Positions 29,812 through 39,928 of a stretch of DNA of 64,000 nucleotides are shown piece after piece. The notes under the pieces are model-generated. The model saw only the letters and a program-made list of their open reading frames with translations. It did no database searches and was not told the DNA's origin. Within the stretch, counting starts at the first letter, position 1, and each line of letters starts with the position of its first letter. Source of the DNA: Trichomonas tenax (lineage: Eukaryota; Parabasalia; Trichomonadida; Trichomonadidae); assembly GCA_023091735.1 (NCBI GenBank), contig JALKBU010000040.1:1-64000 (forward strand), read 5' to 3'. The translations under genes and the position numbers were made by a program.

Positions 29812-30408
29812 TTATTCTTTTTGCGATTTGTAAGTATTAAATATGCCTTCGGTATTAACACCACAGACAGCACATGTGTGGTTTGTCTTGAAGCGCTCGA
29901 AAGCACACTTTTGGCAAAAAATGTGCCCACATTTTAATTGAACAGGATCTTTGAAGATTCCTTTGCATATTGCGCATGTGTCAATGTGCTCAATCGTGGA
30001 TTTCTCAGTTTCGCGTCTATTTGCATCGAGCAACTTTTGTGCGTATTGGCGATCGACATCGTAAGATGGGGCGATTCTATCGCGTGTGTGGAGGAATTTG
30101 CAGGCCCATCCAAATGTGCAATAACCAGTTTTGAAGTAATCTTTGCAAACTCGCATATCTGAGTCTAGAACAGAAGAAAATTTTTGCCAACCCATGGTTT
30201 TACCAATATCTTCGTCTTCTGGTTTTGTTAATTCGATCAGAGATGGATTATTTTCTGGTTCTGTCCCTAAAAGTTTTATATCTTGAATATTTCTTTCGAT
30301 CGCTGATTCTTCTTTTTGAGGTTCCTGTTGCTTCACCTGAGATTCGTCTACTTCAGGAATTTGGACCTTTGGAAGCTCACGTGTCGTTACTTTTGTTCTT
30401 TTTCTCAT
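29812..30408 (-). CDS. Cwc24/RNF113-like CCCH plus RING protein
   Basis: 198 residues. A CCCH zinc finger has C88, C97, C103 and H107 (VCKDYFKTGYC...CKFLH). A complete C3HC4 RING follows with C145, C148, C160, H162, C165, C168, C179 and C182. This order with the spacing region DVDRQYAQK is that of yeast Cwc24 and human RNF113A, a spliceosome-associated factor and probable E3 ubiquitin ligase active before the first splicing step. It is shorter than both (198 against about 259 and 343). The N-terminal half is charged and probably disordered. Trichomonads have few introns, so its retention is notable. Confidence 0.9.
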   Translation of the reverse strand: MRKRTKVTTRELPKVQIPEVDESQVKQQEPQKEESAIERNIQDIKLLGTEPENNPSLIELTKPEDEDIGKTMGWQKFSSVLDSDMRVCKDYFKTGYCTFGWACKFLHTRDRIAPSYDVDRQYAQKLLDANRRETEKSTIEHIDTCAICKGIFKDPVQLKCGHIFCQKCAFERFKTNHTCAVCGVNTEGIFNTYKSQKE

Positions 30409-30669
30409 TATTTGGCACTTTACAAAAAATGCATCCCCTTCTTATTGATTTACCACCCTTCATTATATAACTTTTCTTTATCTTTTAAATATAGGACATC
30501 ATATGTATGGACATCATAAAAACTTCTTTTTGTTTCAAAATAAGCATTCTAATATTGACATATCAATATTTCTTTGATAATAAAATATTTGAGCTGTTAT
30601 ACTTTAGCCATTGCAAAAACATAGATATGAGAAAGATAAATTTAACTAACAAATGAAAAATACAAACAA

Positions 30670-31605
30670 TTAATTTGAATTTTCATCAGGAATGTTATCT
30701 TGTTCTTCTTGTGACTTCTCGTGTTTGTTTTCTTCTTCAGGATGATTTTCTTCATTGCTCTGATTCTCTGCTCCCTGGATATCCATCTCAGTCTTTTCTG
30801 ATTTTTGGTCGTTTTGTTGTTCACTCTGCAGTTCCTTTTGTTTCAAACCATTTTCAATCTTTTGCAAAGTTTCATTTATCAAATGATCGATAGCTTCAAT
30901 TGATTCTTTAGATTCATTGGCAATTTTCTGGTGCTCTTCGTTAACACCTTCCAATTCCTTTTCCAAATCCTGAACTTGCTGTTTAACTTTGTTTTTACAA
31001 ATGTTAATGTCGTCGTTGGATCTTCCAATGATGTCTGCTGCCGAGGCCTTCCTGTTTCCACGCATATAAGCATTGTTTTTGCTCTTTAACTCACTTATAT
31101 CCGACTCAATATCAGGAATTTCATTATATTTAGCGATTCCCATTTCGAGTGATTGATTTATCTGTGCAAGCTTATAGGTGAGGTCATCTTGTTTATTAAG
31201 TAAGTCCTGGCTTTCTTGCTCGGTTCTGATTTTTTCATTATATAATGTAATATTTTCCGACTCGAGTTCGCCAGCTTTCCAGTATCTGTCAGACCTGAGA
31301 AGTTCATCTAAATGCTTTTGGCGAAACTCTTTCGTATTTTGGAGAGTTTTGATTTGTTGTTTTAAGTTCTGGTTCGTTGATGGACTCGCTGTTGAGATTT
31401 TTTGATCGCTTTTAGTTTGCGTAAACACATTTTTAATCGCATTATCTCTTACTAAAGCTTTTTCATTGATCTTCTCGATCTTTGTTTTCAATATCTTTAT
31501 CTTTTTGTGATTTTGAATCGTGTCAGCTTTGAGAAAGTTAATCGTCTCGTTAGTTATCGGAGTTCTGGCTGGCATCGACCTTCTCATAGAGTTTGTGCGC
31601 TGCAT
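30670..31605 (-). CDS. Coiled-coil protein, unknown
   Basis: 311 residues from the ATG at 31605 (MQRTNSMRRSMPARTP). The N-terminal ~20 residues are basic and Ser/Thr-rich. Most of residues ~25-260 is predicted coiled coil by heptad pattern (IKILKTKIEKINEKA; KVKQQVQDLEKELEG), and the last ~50 residues are Glu/Gln/Asn-rich and acidic. A TCACATT initiator-like site lies about 25 nt upstream. The in-frame TTG at 31659 is rejected as start. The basic head and long coil resemble cytoskeletal or centriolar proteins, but I cannot assign a family. Confidence 0.75.
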   Translation of the reverse strand: MQRTNSMRRSMPARTPITNETINFLKADTIQNHKKIKILKTKIEKINEKALVRDNAIKNVFTQTKSDQKISTASPSTNQNLKQQIKTLQNTKEFRQKHLDELLRSDRYWKAGELESENITLYNEKIRTEQESQDLLNKQDDLTYKLAQINQSLEMGIAKYNEIPDIESDISELKSKNNAYMRGNRKASAADIIGRSNDDINICKNKVKQQVQDLEKELEGVNEEHQKIANESKESIEAIDHLINETLQKIENGLKQKELQSEQQNDQKSEKTEMDIQGAENQSNEENHPEEENKHEKSQEEQDNIPDENSN

Positions 31606-31661
31606 TTGATTAAAAACGTGTAAAGAAATGTGACAATATAAAAAGTGACTATTTTTCAAAA

Positions 31662-31894
31662 ATCACACTCTACCGCAAAATCTTCAACCCAAACCTTATC
31701 ATTTCACCTTAAATAATCAAAGTACTTCATCTGGTAAACCTGGTTTATAAATATCTTTAATCAATTCCATATATTTAATATTTTTATAATTATTCTCATA
31801 TTTTTCAAAAAGGCATTTAAGTTTATGTAGAGTTTTTGATTATATATTAAAACACAAAATATTTTAATGATATTAAACAAACAAAATAATAATA
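31662..31894. other. Short spacer between two minus-strand genes
   Basis: AT-rich; 3' end of the TPR gene and upstream region of the coiled-coil gene. Confidence 0.5.
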
Positions 31895-34405
31895 TTATTT
31901 CTCTAATCTATATTTAAGGATTGCAGGAGTTGATAGATCATCAGTCATCTTTGGAGGTGCTATAATAGGAGGAACGTTGAAGAGCTCTGATAATAGCTTT
32001 GGTGATGGCATTCGTTTCCAGAAATCAAGTGAATTATCTGAATACTGCTTTGTTAATTTCTTGTTCTCCAAATGATCAGTGATTAATCTCTCAAAGCCAG
32101 CGAGGCTTGGATCAATTAGATGACGAATGAATTGTTCAACTGAGTGATCAGCGTCGAGCTTTTCAAGCTCTGTTCCAAATTTTCCGAGAGCGTATGCATG
32201 AAGAAGGCAGTGTGAAAATTCCACAGAGTAATTCGTGAATGGGAATCTTGACCAGATATTTTCCATCATTAAGCAAAGAGATCTAACCGAAACCTTTTGA
32301 TCATCATCTAGCGCTCCACTCCATATGGCATCAAAATGCTTGTCGAAGATTGTCATTAATTCATATGAGCTACTGACTGTCACCGTTAGTAATCCTCCTT
32401 TCACACCCAAATTCTGCCACCTTATATATGAGAATTCTTTCTCACCGAATATTCTAGGAAGAGTATAATCATCTGCGCCGAAATCGAAACTCGAATGATT
32501 AACATTTTCGAGAGGATATTGAAGCTGTATATATTGACGAATTTTCTCTAATGCCGGTTTAACAGCACCATAGAATCTTGGTGATTTCCTCTCATTTCGC
32601 TGCAATTCGAATGTTGGCGTGAATTGCATTGAAAAGTCGCTCTTTGTCTGCCTCAGCATAACTGGATTCCTTAAATCAACAAATGAAATGATTTTCATGA
32701 ATCCGTCACGAACATCGTTGAATTCAAACAATTTTGTCTGCGAAAACAACTTTTGAAGACAATATCCAAGGTATAATATGCATAAACCAATGCCTCTCGT
32801 TAAACGCACATTCTCGACACACTCCATAACGTGAGGAATACATCTTCTGCCAAGTCTATCGGCATCTTCAATTAAACGCCTATAAAGCGGATCTAAAACA
32901 AATTCTGATGTATTCTCTATTTTCAGTTCTTCATTTAGATAATCACTTGCAATTTTCTCGAATTGGAAATCGTTCGTTTCTCGAACTAAATCTGTGATCT
33001 GGTCATTGAATAATTTAATGTATCTATGAACAAAAATGAAATCTGATAATATTGAGTCTCTCAATGTCGGGAAATGTATTGATTCATTAAAATTCGCCAA
33101 CTTTCCAACAAAGTTATGTCCGCCAATTGTTTTCTCGCATAAATCTACAAAAGGATTACTTACAAATGACGTGCACAACTGTTTGAGAATCTTATATGAC
33201 TCATCGATCTTTCCAACGTGAAACAAAGCGATTGCATAATTTCTAAGTGTCTCAACATCATCAGATTTCTGTGATAATGCTGCTTCATAGTATTGCAGTG
33301 CTAAATTCATATCTCCAATATCCATCATAAAGTCTCCGCACGCTCTAACTAAAAAGAACGAAGGTAAAAGTTGTGCAGCTTGCATTATATGTTTTTTGGC
33401 TTCCTCTTTGAAATAAAAGCCTTTTGCACGAAGAATCAAGTACTGACAATAATGTTTTCTGTGATCACTCTCGAGTTGGCATCTTTCTATCGCTTCATTC
33501 GCTCTCAATATATCTCCGAGAGAATATAAACTTTCCGCAATATAAAGCCAAATTCTGTCTGTATAGCATTGCTCAGGGACACTTCTGAAGTCCTGGAGAG
33601 CCAGAGAATAAAGTCCTCTTAACATCTGAAGCTTTCCACGCTCAGCAATAGCTTCAAAATCTGTTGGAGAATTTGCAATTGCTTGTGAAAGTTTTGATAT
33701 CGCTTCGTAAACATTACCTATTGATGCTAATGCTACTGCAAGGAATCTCAAAGCGTCTGTTTCGAGCTCTTTTGGAAACTCTCTGTCGAGATCTTCGATG
33801 CATTTCGACCATCGGCCCAGTAAACAATATGTTATTCCTCTTCCACGATAAGCTTCGAGACACGATGGGTTTTTGTCCAAAATCATCGTGAAGTATGTCA
33901 ATGCTGTGACTAAAGAATTGCTTCTTAATTCAGCGTAAGCAGTATCGAGATCACAGTCACAAAAACACATATCAGATTCGAAATTGATGTAAATGTCGAT
34001 GATATAAGGGACGTCGAACTTATGCTTCAAGAGATTTGATCGTAAGTTATGATTTGTTATCAAACTATTTATAACATTCGTATCTTTAACATTTGTGATG
34101 CGAGGCAGTCCTTGGCACCAAATTTCGACAGCTTCTTTCTCGTTATTTAACCAAAGCTTGATAATTCCGTAGATATAATAAGAAATGCCCCAACTTGGGA
34201 CTGTCTTTATCGCCTCCTGGCACTTCTGCGTCGCTGCTCTGATCGATTGAAGGTGTGTGTATGATAATGCAATTTTTAATGTGGCTGCTGCCCATATATC
34301 CGAATTGTATCCTTGCTTCAAATTTTCCTCCACCCTGCTGAGGAAATCGCAGACTCTTCCAGATTTAAGTTCGTCTGAGACTTCCTGGAGGGTCGAGGAA
34401 TTCAT
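31895..34405 (-). CDS. TPR-repeat protein, possibly TTC13-like
   Basis: 836 residues from ATG 34405. Residues ~40-440 contain at least eight tetratricopeptide-like helices with the W-x2-LG/Y-x8-A-x6 style (for example EAYRGRGITYCLLGRWSKCIEDLD, FEAIAERGKLQMLRGLYSLALQDF, LALQYYEAALSQKSDDVETLRNYAIALF). TPRs are protein-protein scaffolds. The C-terminal ~400 residues are a separate conserved-looking domain without TPRs. The layout recalls metazoan TTC13, but this is low-confidence. No signal peptide or membrane helix. The upstream in-frame TTG (34432) is not used as start. Confidence 0.8.
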   Translation of the reverse strand: MNSSTLQEVSDELKSGRVCDFLSRVEENLKQGYNSDIWAAATLKIALSYTHLQSIRAATQKCQEAIKTVPSWGISYYIYGIIKLWLNNEKEAVEIWCQGLPRITNVKDTNVINSLITNHNLRSNLLKHKFDVPYIIDIYINFESDMCFCDCDLDTAYAELRSNSLVTALTYFTMILDKNPSCLEAYRGRGITYCLLGRWSKCIEDLDREFPKELETDALRFLAVALASIGNVYEAISKLSQAIANSPTDFEAIAERGKLQMLRGLYSLALQDFRSVPEQCYTDRIWLYIAESLYSLGDILRANEAIERCQLESDHRKHYCQYLILRAKGFYFKEEAKKHIMQAAQLLPSFFLVRACGDFMMDIGDMNLALQYYEAALSQKSDDVETLRNYAIALFHVGKIDESYKILKQLCTSFVSNPFVDLCEKTIGGHNFVGKLANFNESIHFPTLRDSILSDFIFVHRYIKLFNDQITDLVRETNDFQFEKIASDYLNEELKIENTSEFVLDPLYRRLIEDADRLGRRCIPHVMECVENVRLTRGIGLCILYLGYCLQKLFSQTKLFEFNDVRDGFMKIISFVDLRNPVMLRQTKSDFSMQFTPTFELQRNERKSPRFYGAVKPALEKIRQYIQLQYPLENVNHSSFDFGADDYTLPRIFGEKEFSYIRWQNLGVKGGLLTVTVSSSYELMTIFDKHFDAIWSGALDDDQKVSVRSLCLMMENIWSRFPFTNYSVEFSHCLLHAYALGKFGTELEKLDADHSVEQFIRHLIDPSLAGFERLITDHLENKKLTKQYSDNSLDFWKRMPSPKLLSELFNVPPIIAPPKMTDDLSTPAILKYRLEK

Positions 34406-34686
34406 CCACAAAATCTGAAATTCAAAAATCAAATTCTTTTCTTATGACTAAACACTCCAATACCTTTAACGCATTTTCATAAACTTTTTATCAAAGAATT
34501 GCATCTTTCTTCAAATTTTATCTTCATTCTCTCTTTCTAGCTATTAAACATAGTATTCATTTTACCATTTGAACATAAATATTCAATAAAATTAACACTA
34601 TTCCATTTATTATTTTATTTTCATAATATATTTTCGTAAATTCATTGTGTAGTATTAGAAATTTCCGCTAAAACAAACAAATTTTA

Positions 34687-37600
34687 TTATTTCGAACAAT
34701 AATATTGACATACAGTCCATCTAACAAATCTAGGAAGATAATCCTTAGAAAAAAGTGTTCTATCACTCAAAGGACCAATGATATCCTCGAAGCCATTATA
34801 CTTTCTGACTTTAACTAATATATAGTTCATTAATATAGGTCTAAGAATTATTGCAACTTTGATGTTCATCATATCGCATTGGAACTCGTGTTCATCGTTT
34901 GAGACATCCCATATAATCGCAAGCTCTTGATTCTGTGCTACAGCAAGACGCTCTTCTTTGGAAACAGTTGGCAGTAAGTAAATCGAGCCCGATTCCATCA
35001 TTGTTCTCCATGAAATAGAAGATTCATTCATACTGTATTTTCCAAGACTTTTAGCGAATAAAACGAAAGTCTTTGATGTCTCTGTTAATCCGTTTTCTAC
35101 AATACTTTTAAGATCTCTTTGATTCTTGGCAGCATATAGAATCATCCCTCGTTTCTGTGTTGACGGAATCTTTGCCATGAAAAGCATTTGGATGAAATTC
35201 TTTGCTGGAACACCATTATCGAATGATAACTCAAAATTATTCTTACTCGATAATGATCTAACTGATAATTGATACTTACCATTATTTTCTTTCTGCTCAA
35301 TTAACTCACCGAACTGAATTCCCATCTCCTTCAACACATCTTGTCTGCATTTTTCTAAGTTTGGATTTCCAATTTTCGTTAAAAGTATTTCTTCGCAATA
35401 TTTCAAGAACGCTTTGATATCTTTTGCAACGATTGCCATTGATGCAGCAAATCTAATGAGTATCTTCAGAAGCTTTGTGTTAGGATCCGGCTGTGATAGA
35501 ATTTTAAGGAATTGATCACAAGCGTGCTGGCAAATGAGAAGAATATAGGAATGACAAGAAGGATGAAGTTGATCGAAAGAATCAACAATCATTGCGAGAA
35601 CTGATGATATTGTATTGATTGATGAATCAAACAAGTCCTTGATTGCTGGGAGCTTAGTAATAGAAGAATAGCCAATCATACTTCGTGTGAAAACAAGAAT
35701 GATAGCTGAAAAAACAATTAATATCGCTTGTTCTCTGTTTGGCGCGAAATTCAATAAATCATTGAGTAAAACGAAAAGAGGCTCTAAGTAAGCTCTCGCA
35801 TCTACGGCTGATGTTGTTATTTTTCCGCCCTGAAGGTTGGTCGCTGAGATTCCAAAGATATCGAGAGTTGCTAAAGAAAGAGGAATCAGTAAATCTGGAT
35901 CAATTGGACGATCTAAGTTTCTTATTGCTGCAGCTGTTTCTGGGAACAGATCAAATGAATATATTGTACCTGAATAAAGCAGCTCTAATGAACTGATAAT
36001 GTACTCTCTATTTAAGATCTTATCTGGCTCGTGATTCAATCTGCTCCTTAAGAATGACACCCATTTATAGAAATTGTTGTCATTGAACTCTGATATTGTT
36101 CTGTTGCTATCATTGAGATAGCAGTTGTACCAGACGAGGAGATATGAGTTTTGCGCCATTCCAGGCAGTGTGGATTCAACCATCTGTATAAAAGAAGAAA
36201 AAAATTGGTCAAGTTCTGATAGTTCTATTGGAGCGCTTTCATCCACAAACGTTATGAATGAAAAATTGATGTAATCGCGAATTGTGTCAAGGAATGATAC
36301 TCCTGTTATAGAAAAAGCGTAATCAACAGCTTTATGTAGTGTTGTCATACTCTCAATATTGTTGTGAAGTCCATAACTAACGATTGTAAGAATCGTAATA
36401 AAAGCTCTGAAGAAATTGATGTCAACTGGTGTCTTAGAGATTGTTTTCGCTATAGAGGCAGCGTTTTTAAGTGATATTCTCTTCTCATAAAGCAGTCTAA
36501 GGAAAAATGCAATCGAAATATTGAATCTATCATGGATTTTGAATGTATTTGACAACAGTTGTATGAAATTCTCTTGCTTCAGATACTTAACCATCTCATC
36601 GTACATGACATTTGTTAATTGGATATGGTGGCTCATTCGATATATCTGATTCTTGAACTTCGCAGGGTTATATGACCACATTTTCACATATGAGTTCGCT
36701 AGTGTCGTTAAATACATGAACATTACATTGAATAGTCTTAGAATCAGTTTAAGTGATCGTTCTGGATCAATATCGATGATATAGTTGCAGAAATTCGATA
36801 AATGTTCTTCAGATGAGTGACTGAAGTACGAAAATATGCCTTTATGCTTCATGAACTCATCAAAAAAATCTTCTTCTGCAATCGGAACAGAAGAGCCTGG
36901 GAGAGTTGTATAAATGTCGTAGGGATTCTCAAACAGAAGCATCAGCTGTTTTTCGTTAAGAATGTTTCGAGAATTCTTGTTGTCAATAATTTGTTCTAAT
37001 ATTTCGAAATACGAGAGAATGAGGGCTCTTGGTTCTTGTTTGTTCATCCTTGAGGCAGAAACAAGGAATTGTAAGTACTCTTGCTTATTAACTTTGTCGG
37101 CGATGTTAAATGCGTATTTTTGGGCAAATTTCAGTTTAATATCGGGAGGTATCATAGATTGTTCAGACAAAACTGCTATAATTGAGTTGGCGAACAGCAA
37201 TTTCATCCAAAATATGAATGTTTGCCCTTGTAAATTGTCTAAATGATTCAAAAGAATTTCGTTAAATGCTATTATGTCGTTAACAACGACGTCATGTGGT
37301 TCTCCAACTTGAATAACTACACTTTCATATGCTTCTGAGCTATAAGTAAAAAGAGGTTTCATTAAATTTTCGATCCAATAATTATATGGAGTATGAAGCT
37401 CATCACGTGCATAGTCGATCAGTTGAATCGCTAGGTATAGTGTTTCTTTCCTTATATCGAAATCATTGCCTGGTGTAATAAGAATTTCAATTATTTGCGG
37501 CATGAATCCGAAACATTCTTTGAAAACAGTCGGGTTATTCGTGACGTAGTTCGATATGAATTGCAGAAATTTGATGACAAGTGGCTTTTGCGAGAAGAAT

Positions 37601-37737
37601 GACTTCTTTGCTGATTTCCCTTTGAACTGATTCAGCCATTTTCCGAACTCTAATATGTATGTTCTGACTTTATCAATACTAATGTCATCATCTGCATCCT
37701 CCATATCCTTCGATATCTGCTTGAATTTTGATTTCAT
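34687..37737 (-). CDS. RalGAP/tuberin-like protein with C-terminal Rap-GAP domain
   Basis: 1016 residues. The long N-terminal ~780 residues are helical-repeat-like. The last ~180 match the Rap-GAP fold of RalGAP-alpha and tuberin: NQELAIIWDVSNDEHEF corresponds to the (G)ND-x-V-x-IVW strand, followed by KVAIILRPI..YILVKVRK, GPLSDRTLFSKDYLPRFVRW. The catalytic Asn thumb appears kept (the N of AQNQE), though the usual GND reads QNQ. Such proteins stimulate GTP hydrolysis by Ral or Rheb. Activity here is uncertain because flanking positions differ. ATG 37737 has a TCATTTC initiator 8 nt upstream. Confidence 0.65.
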   Translation of the reverse strand: MKSKFKQISKDMEDADDDISIDKVRTYILEFGKWLNQFKGKSAKKSFFSQKPLVIKFLQFISNYVTNNPTVFKECFGFMPQIIEILITPGNDFDIRKETLYLAIQLIDYARDELHTPYNYWIENLMKPLFTYSSEAYESVVIQVGEPHDVVVNDIIAFNEILLNHLDNLQGQTFIFWMKLLFANSIIAVLSEQSMIPPDIKLKFAQKYAFNIADKVNKQEYLQFLVSASRMNKQEPRALILSYFEILEQIIDNKNSRNILNEKQLMLLFENPYDIYTTLPGSSVPIAEEDFFDEFMKHKGIFSYFSHSSEEHLSNFCNYIIDIDPERSLKLILRLFNVMFMYLTTLANSYVKMWSYNPAKFKNQIYRMSHHIQLTNVMYDEMVKYLKQENFIQLLSNTFKIHDRFNISIAFFLRLLYEKRISLKNAASIAKTISKTPVDINFFRAFITILTIVSYGLHNNIESMTTLHKAVDYAFSITGVSFLDTIRDYINFSFITFVDESAPIELSELDQFFSSFIQMVESTLPGMAQNSYLLVWYNCYLNDSNRTISEFNDNNFYKWVSFLRSRLNHEPDKILNREYIISSLELLYSGTIYSFDLFPETAAAIRNLDRPIDPDLLIPLSLATLDIFGISATNLQGGKITTSAVDARAYLEPLFVLLNDLLNFAPNREQAILIVFSAIILVFTRSMIGYSSITKLPAIKDLFDSSINTISSVLAMIVDSFDQLHPSCHSYILLICQHACDQFLKILSQPDPNTKLLKILIRFAASMAIVAKDIKAFLKYCEEILLTKIGNPNLEKCRQDVLKEMGIQFGELIEQKENNGKYQLSVRSLSSKNNFELSFDNGVPAKNFIQMLFMAKIPSTQKRGMILYAAKNQRDLKSIVENGLTETSKTFVLFAKSLGKYSMNESSISWRTMMESGSIYLLPTVSKEERLAVAQNQELAIIWDVSNDEHEFQCDMMNIKVAIILRPILMNYILVKVRKYNGFEDIIGPLSDRTLFSKDYLPRFVRWTVCQYYCSK

Positions 37738-37744
37738 TGAGGAT

Positions 37745-37751
37745 GAAATGA
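37745..37751 (-). promoter_or_regulatory. Initiator (Inr) of RalGAP-like gene
   Basis: Minus-strand TCATTTC 7 nt upstream of the ATG. Fits TCA(+1)Py(T/A). Confidence 0.6.
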
Positions 37752-38293
37752 AGAGAGTATTGAAAGAATGTTAGAAAAGTGAGATGTCAGAATTGGATGA
37801 TTGCAATAATTTTGCGTTTTTGTTGAATGAACTTCTATCGGGAACTGTTTCCACAAGAGTCGCTCTTAATTATAAAATCATTTTACATGTCAAAAATCAC
37901 CTTGTCTGTCAACAATTTTAATCACATTTCGTTACTCTTGAACAACAGGCTCAAGAAAATTATATACATTATATAGACCACACAGTTATAGCTTTGCTAT
38001 CTACATAAGTTCCTTGATATTCAAATTAAATTCGACATTAATATTATGATGCCAATAATATATCCATATTACTTCAGTGAATGCATAATCAGTACTACTT
38101 ACTAATGTTTAGGTTTTTGCTTGCTATATTCGTTAGAATACATTTAAAATCAGGAAGGAAATATTATTAACCTTAATGTAATGACAAGAATTTTAAACGT
38201 CACCATTTTATTGATCAACATAGCGAGTGTTGCTGAAGAGAGCATCGGATATTGCGTCAGTGGTTTCTTTCATTTCACATTCATTAGTAAAGA
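37752..38293. other. Intergenic spacer (divergent promoters)
   Basis: AT-rich 540 bp between divergently read genes. No gene or repeat recognised. Confidence 0.5.
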
Positions 38294-38619
38294 ATGAGCA
38301 AAGAATATTCTTTCGAAGCAGTGATTGAGAAAGTGGAGAAGGCGGATGGTGCTTACGTTCGCGTCCCATACAACATAAAGGAAACGTTCGGTAAGGGCCG
38401 TCTTAAGACTTTAAAGTCACGGCTTATTTTGATGATGTTGAATATCAAGGAAGCATTGTCAACATGGGTGTGAAGAATAACGATGGCTCTGTTTGCTACA
38501 TCATCGGTATCAGAAAGGATATTAGAAAGGAAATTAACAAGCAACCTGGAGATAAAGTGAAAGTAAGGTTCACAGAGCGCAAGCAATCATATAAAACAAC
38601 TGCACCCATACATGCATGA
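38294..38619 (+). pseudogene. DUF1905-like small protein, one-base frameshift
   Basis: ATG 38294 opens MSKEYSFEAVIEKVEKADGAY then VRVPYNIKETFGKGRLK, matching the start of DUF1905 (F-x-A-x-I...G-x-YV-x-VP...FGkgr). At about 38403-38410 the frame shifts, after which VTAYFDDVEYQGSIVNMGVK, a VCYIIGIRKDIRKEI stretch and PGDKVKVRF continue to TGA 38619, again as in DUF1905 (hll-V-k-eiR-x2-ig...GD-x-V). Total length 326 nt is one base short of 109 codons, so a single-base deletion explains it. The family is mainly bacterial, so transfer is a possible origin (inference). It could also be a sequencing error. Confidence 0.7.
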
Positions 38620-38977
38620 TGTTTTTTATCGTTCGGATTAAACATTATAGTATATTTTTATTCGATATTTCATCACTTCTTCAACAATCTATTTTAGATA
38701 ATGCCGGTGAAAGTATGTGTTAAGTAATTGATAAACACAATGAATTGATATAACAATGAATGACATTTTAAAAATACTAAAATATGCAATTATAGTCTAT
38801 TTAAGATTAAAACAACAATATGCTTCTCGAATAAAATCAATATGGATATATAACAAGTCTTGAAATCAAGATTGAGAAATTCAATATTAAGCAAAAGTGA
38901 ATATTTGAGCAGTAAATCGCTCTATTTGTTGATGCTTTATATCATGACAAGCTTAGATTTGCAAATGAATCATAGTG
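38620..38977. other. Intergenic spacer
   Basis: AT-rich 360 bp upstream of the DnaJ gene; nothing recognised. Confidence 0.5.
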
Positions 38978-38984
38978 TCACTTT
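38978..38984 (+). promoter_or_regulatory. Initiator (Inr) of DnaJ gene
   Basis: TCACTTT, 12 nt before ATG 38990. It supports this ATG over the upstream in-frame GTG (38975). Confidence 0.65.
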
Positions 38985-38989
38985 TCAAA

Positions 38990-39928
38990 ATGTTGCTGCT
39001 TCTTTCCTTTTTCGCTTATTCTGCTGTAACAAGGAATGGAAAGCGTGACTTTTATGACATTTTGCATCTGAAGCATGATGCCACCGTAACAGAAATATAT
39101 AATTCCTATAAAACATTATCACAGAAATATCACCCCGATAAAAATAAAGGAAATGAAGAAATATCAGTGTTATACACAAACGTCAACGATGCATACGCAA
39201 CACTAAAAGATCCACTAAAGCGCCGTGTTTATGATTTATATGGCGAACAAGGCGTTCACATTTACGAAAGTCCTAAAAAAGAGACAGATATCAACGGTAA
39301 TATAATCACAGAGGAGAATGATCTCCAAGCTGCAGTTAGAAGGGTCGGAAAAACAATTAGATTAACATTTCCTGTCGATTTAATAGACTTTTACAAAGGC
39401 AGAGAATATTCTATTGAACTTACACGTAGAGGAATGTGCAGATGTCCGACAGAAGGATTTTTCTGCGAAAAATGCCGTGGAAGACCGACAACGCGCGAAA
39501 ATACAACACTCAAGCTCTTCGTTGAACGTGGTGCACAGGAAGGAACAGTTGTCACATACAAAAACCAAGGAGATACATCAGAAGATAATGCTCCAGGTAA
39601 TATCGAAGTCGTAATCACTAGCAAGAAGCATCCTTTATTCCGCCGTGTCGGATATGACTTACACATGAATGTTAATGTAACACTTAAAGAAGCACTTCTC
39701 GGTTTCACAAGAGAATTCGATCATATCGATGGATCAAAGCTCATTGTTGAATCTAAGGACTTAATTAGCTGTGGTGAAGACTTTAGAATACCAAAGCGTG
39801 GTCTCCCTGTTCATAATGATAATTTCCAATATGGTGATGTTGTTGTTCACACTAGAATTCTCTGGCCGATAAACCTTACGGATGCGCAGAAGGAAGAATT
39901 AGCTGCTGCCTTGCAGCCATCCAATTAA
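38990..39928 (+). CDS. ER-lumenal DnaJ (ERdj3/DNAJB11-like)
   Basis: 312 residues. MLLLLSFFAYSAVTRNG is a signal peptide. The J domain follows with HPD at 48-50, so it can stimulate an Hsp70, here presumably ER BiP. A reduced Cys cluster (MCRCPTEGFFCEKC, ~150-165) has four Cys rather than the eight of canonical DnaJ zinc fingers, as in ERdj3. The C-terminal beta domains (about 180-305) bind substrate. No KDEL-type retrieval signal is seen at the end (ALQPSN). Role: folding of secreted and surface proteins, which are abundant in this organism. Confidence 0.88.
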   Translation: MLLLLSFFAYSAVTRNGKRDFYDILHLKHDATVTEIYNSYKTLSQKYHPDKNKGNEEISVLYTNVNDAYATLKDPLKRRVYDLYGEQGVHIYESPKKETDINGNIITEENDLQAAVRRVGKTIRLTFPVDLIDFYKGREYSIELTRRGMCRCPTEGFFCEKCRGRPTTRENTTLKLFVERGAQEGTVVTYKNQGDTSEDNAPGNIEVVITSKKHPLFRRVGYDLHMNVNVTLKEALLGFTREFDHIDGSKLIVESKDLISCGEDFRIPKRGLPVHNDNFQYGDVVVHTRILWPINLTDAQKEELAAALQPSN

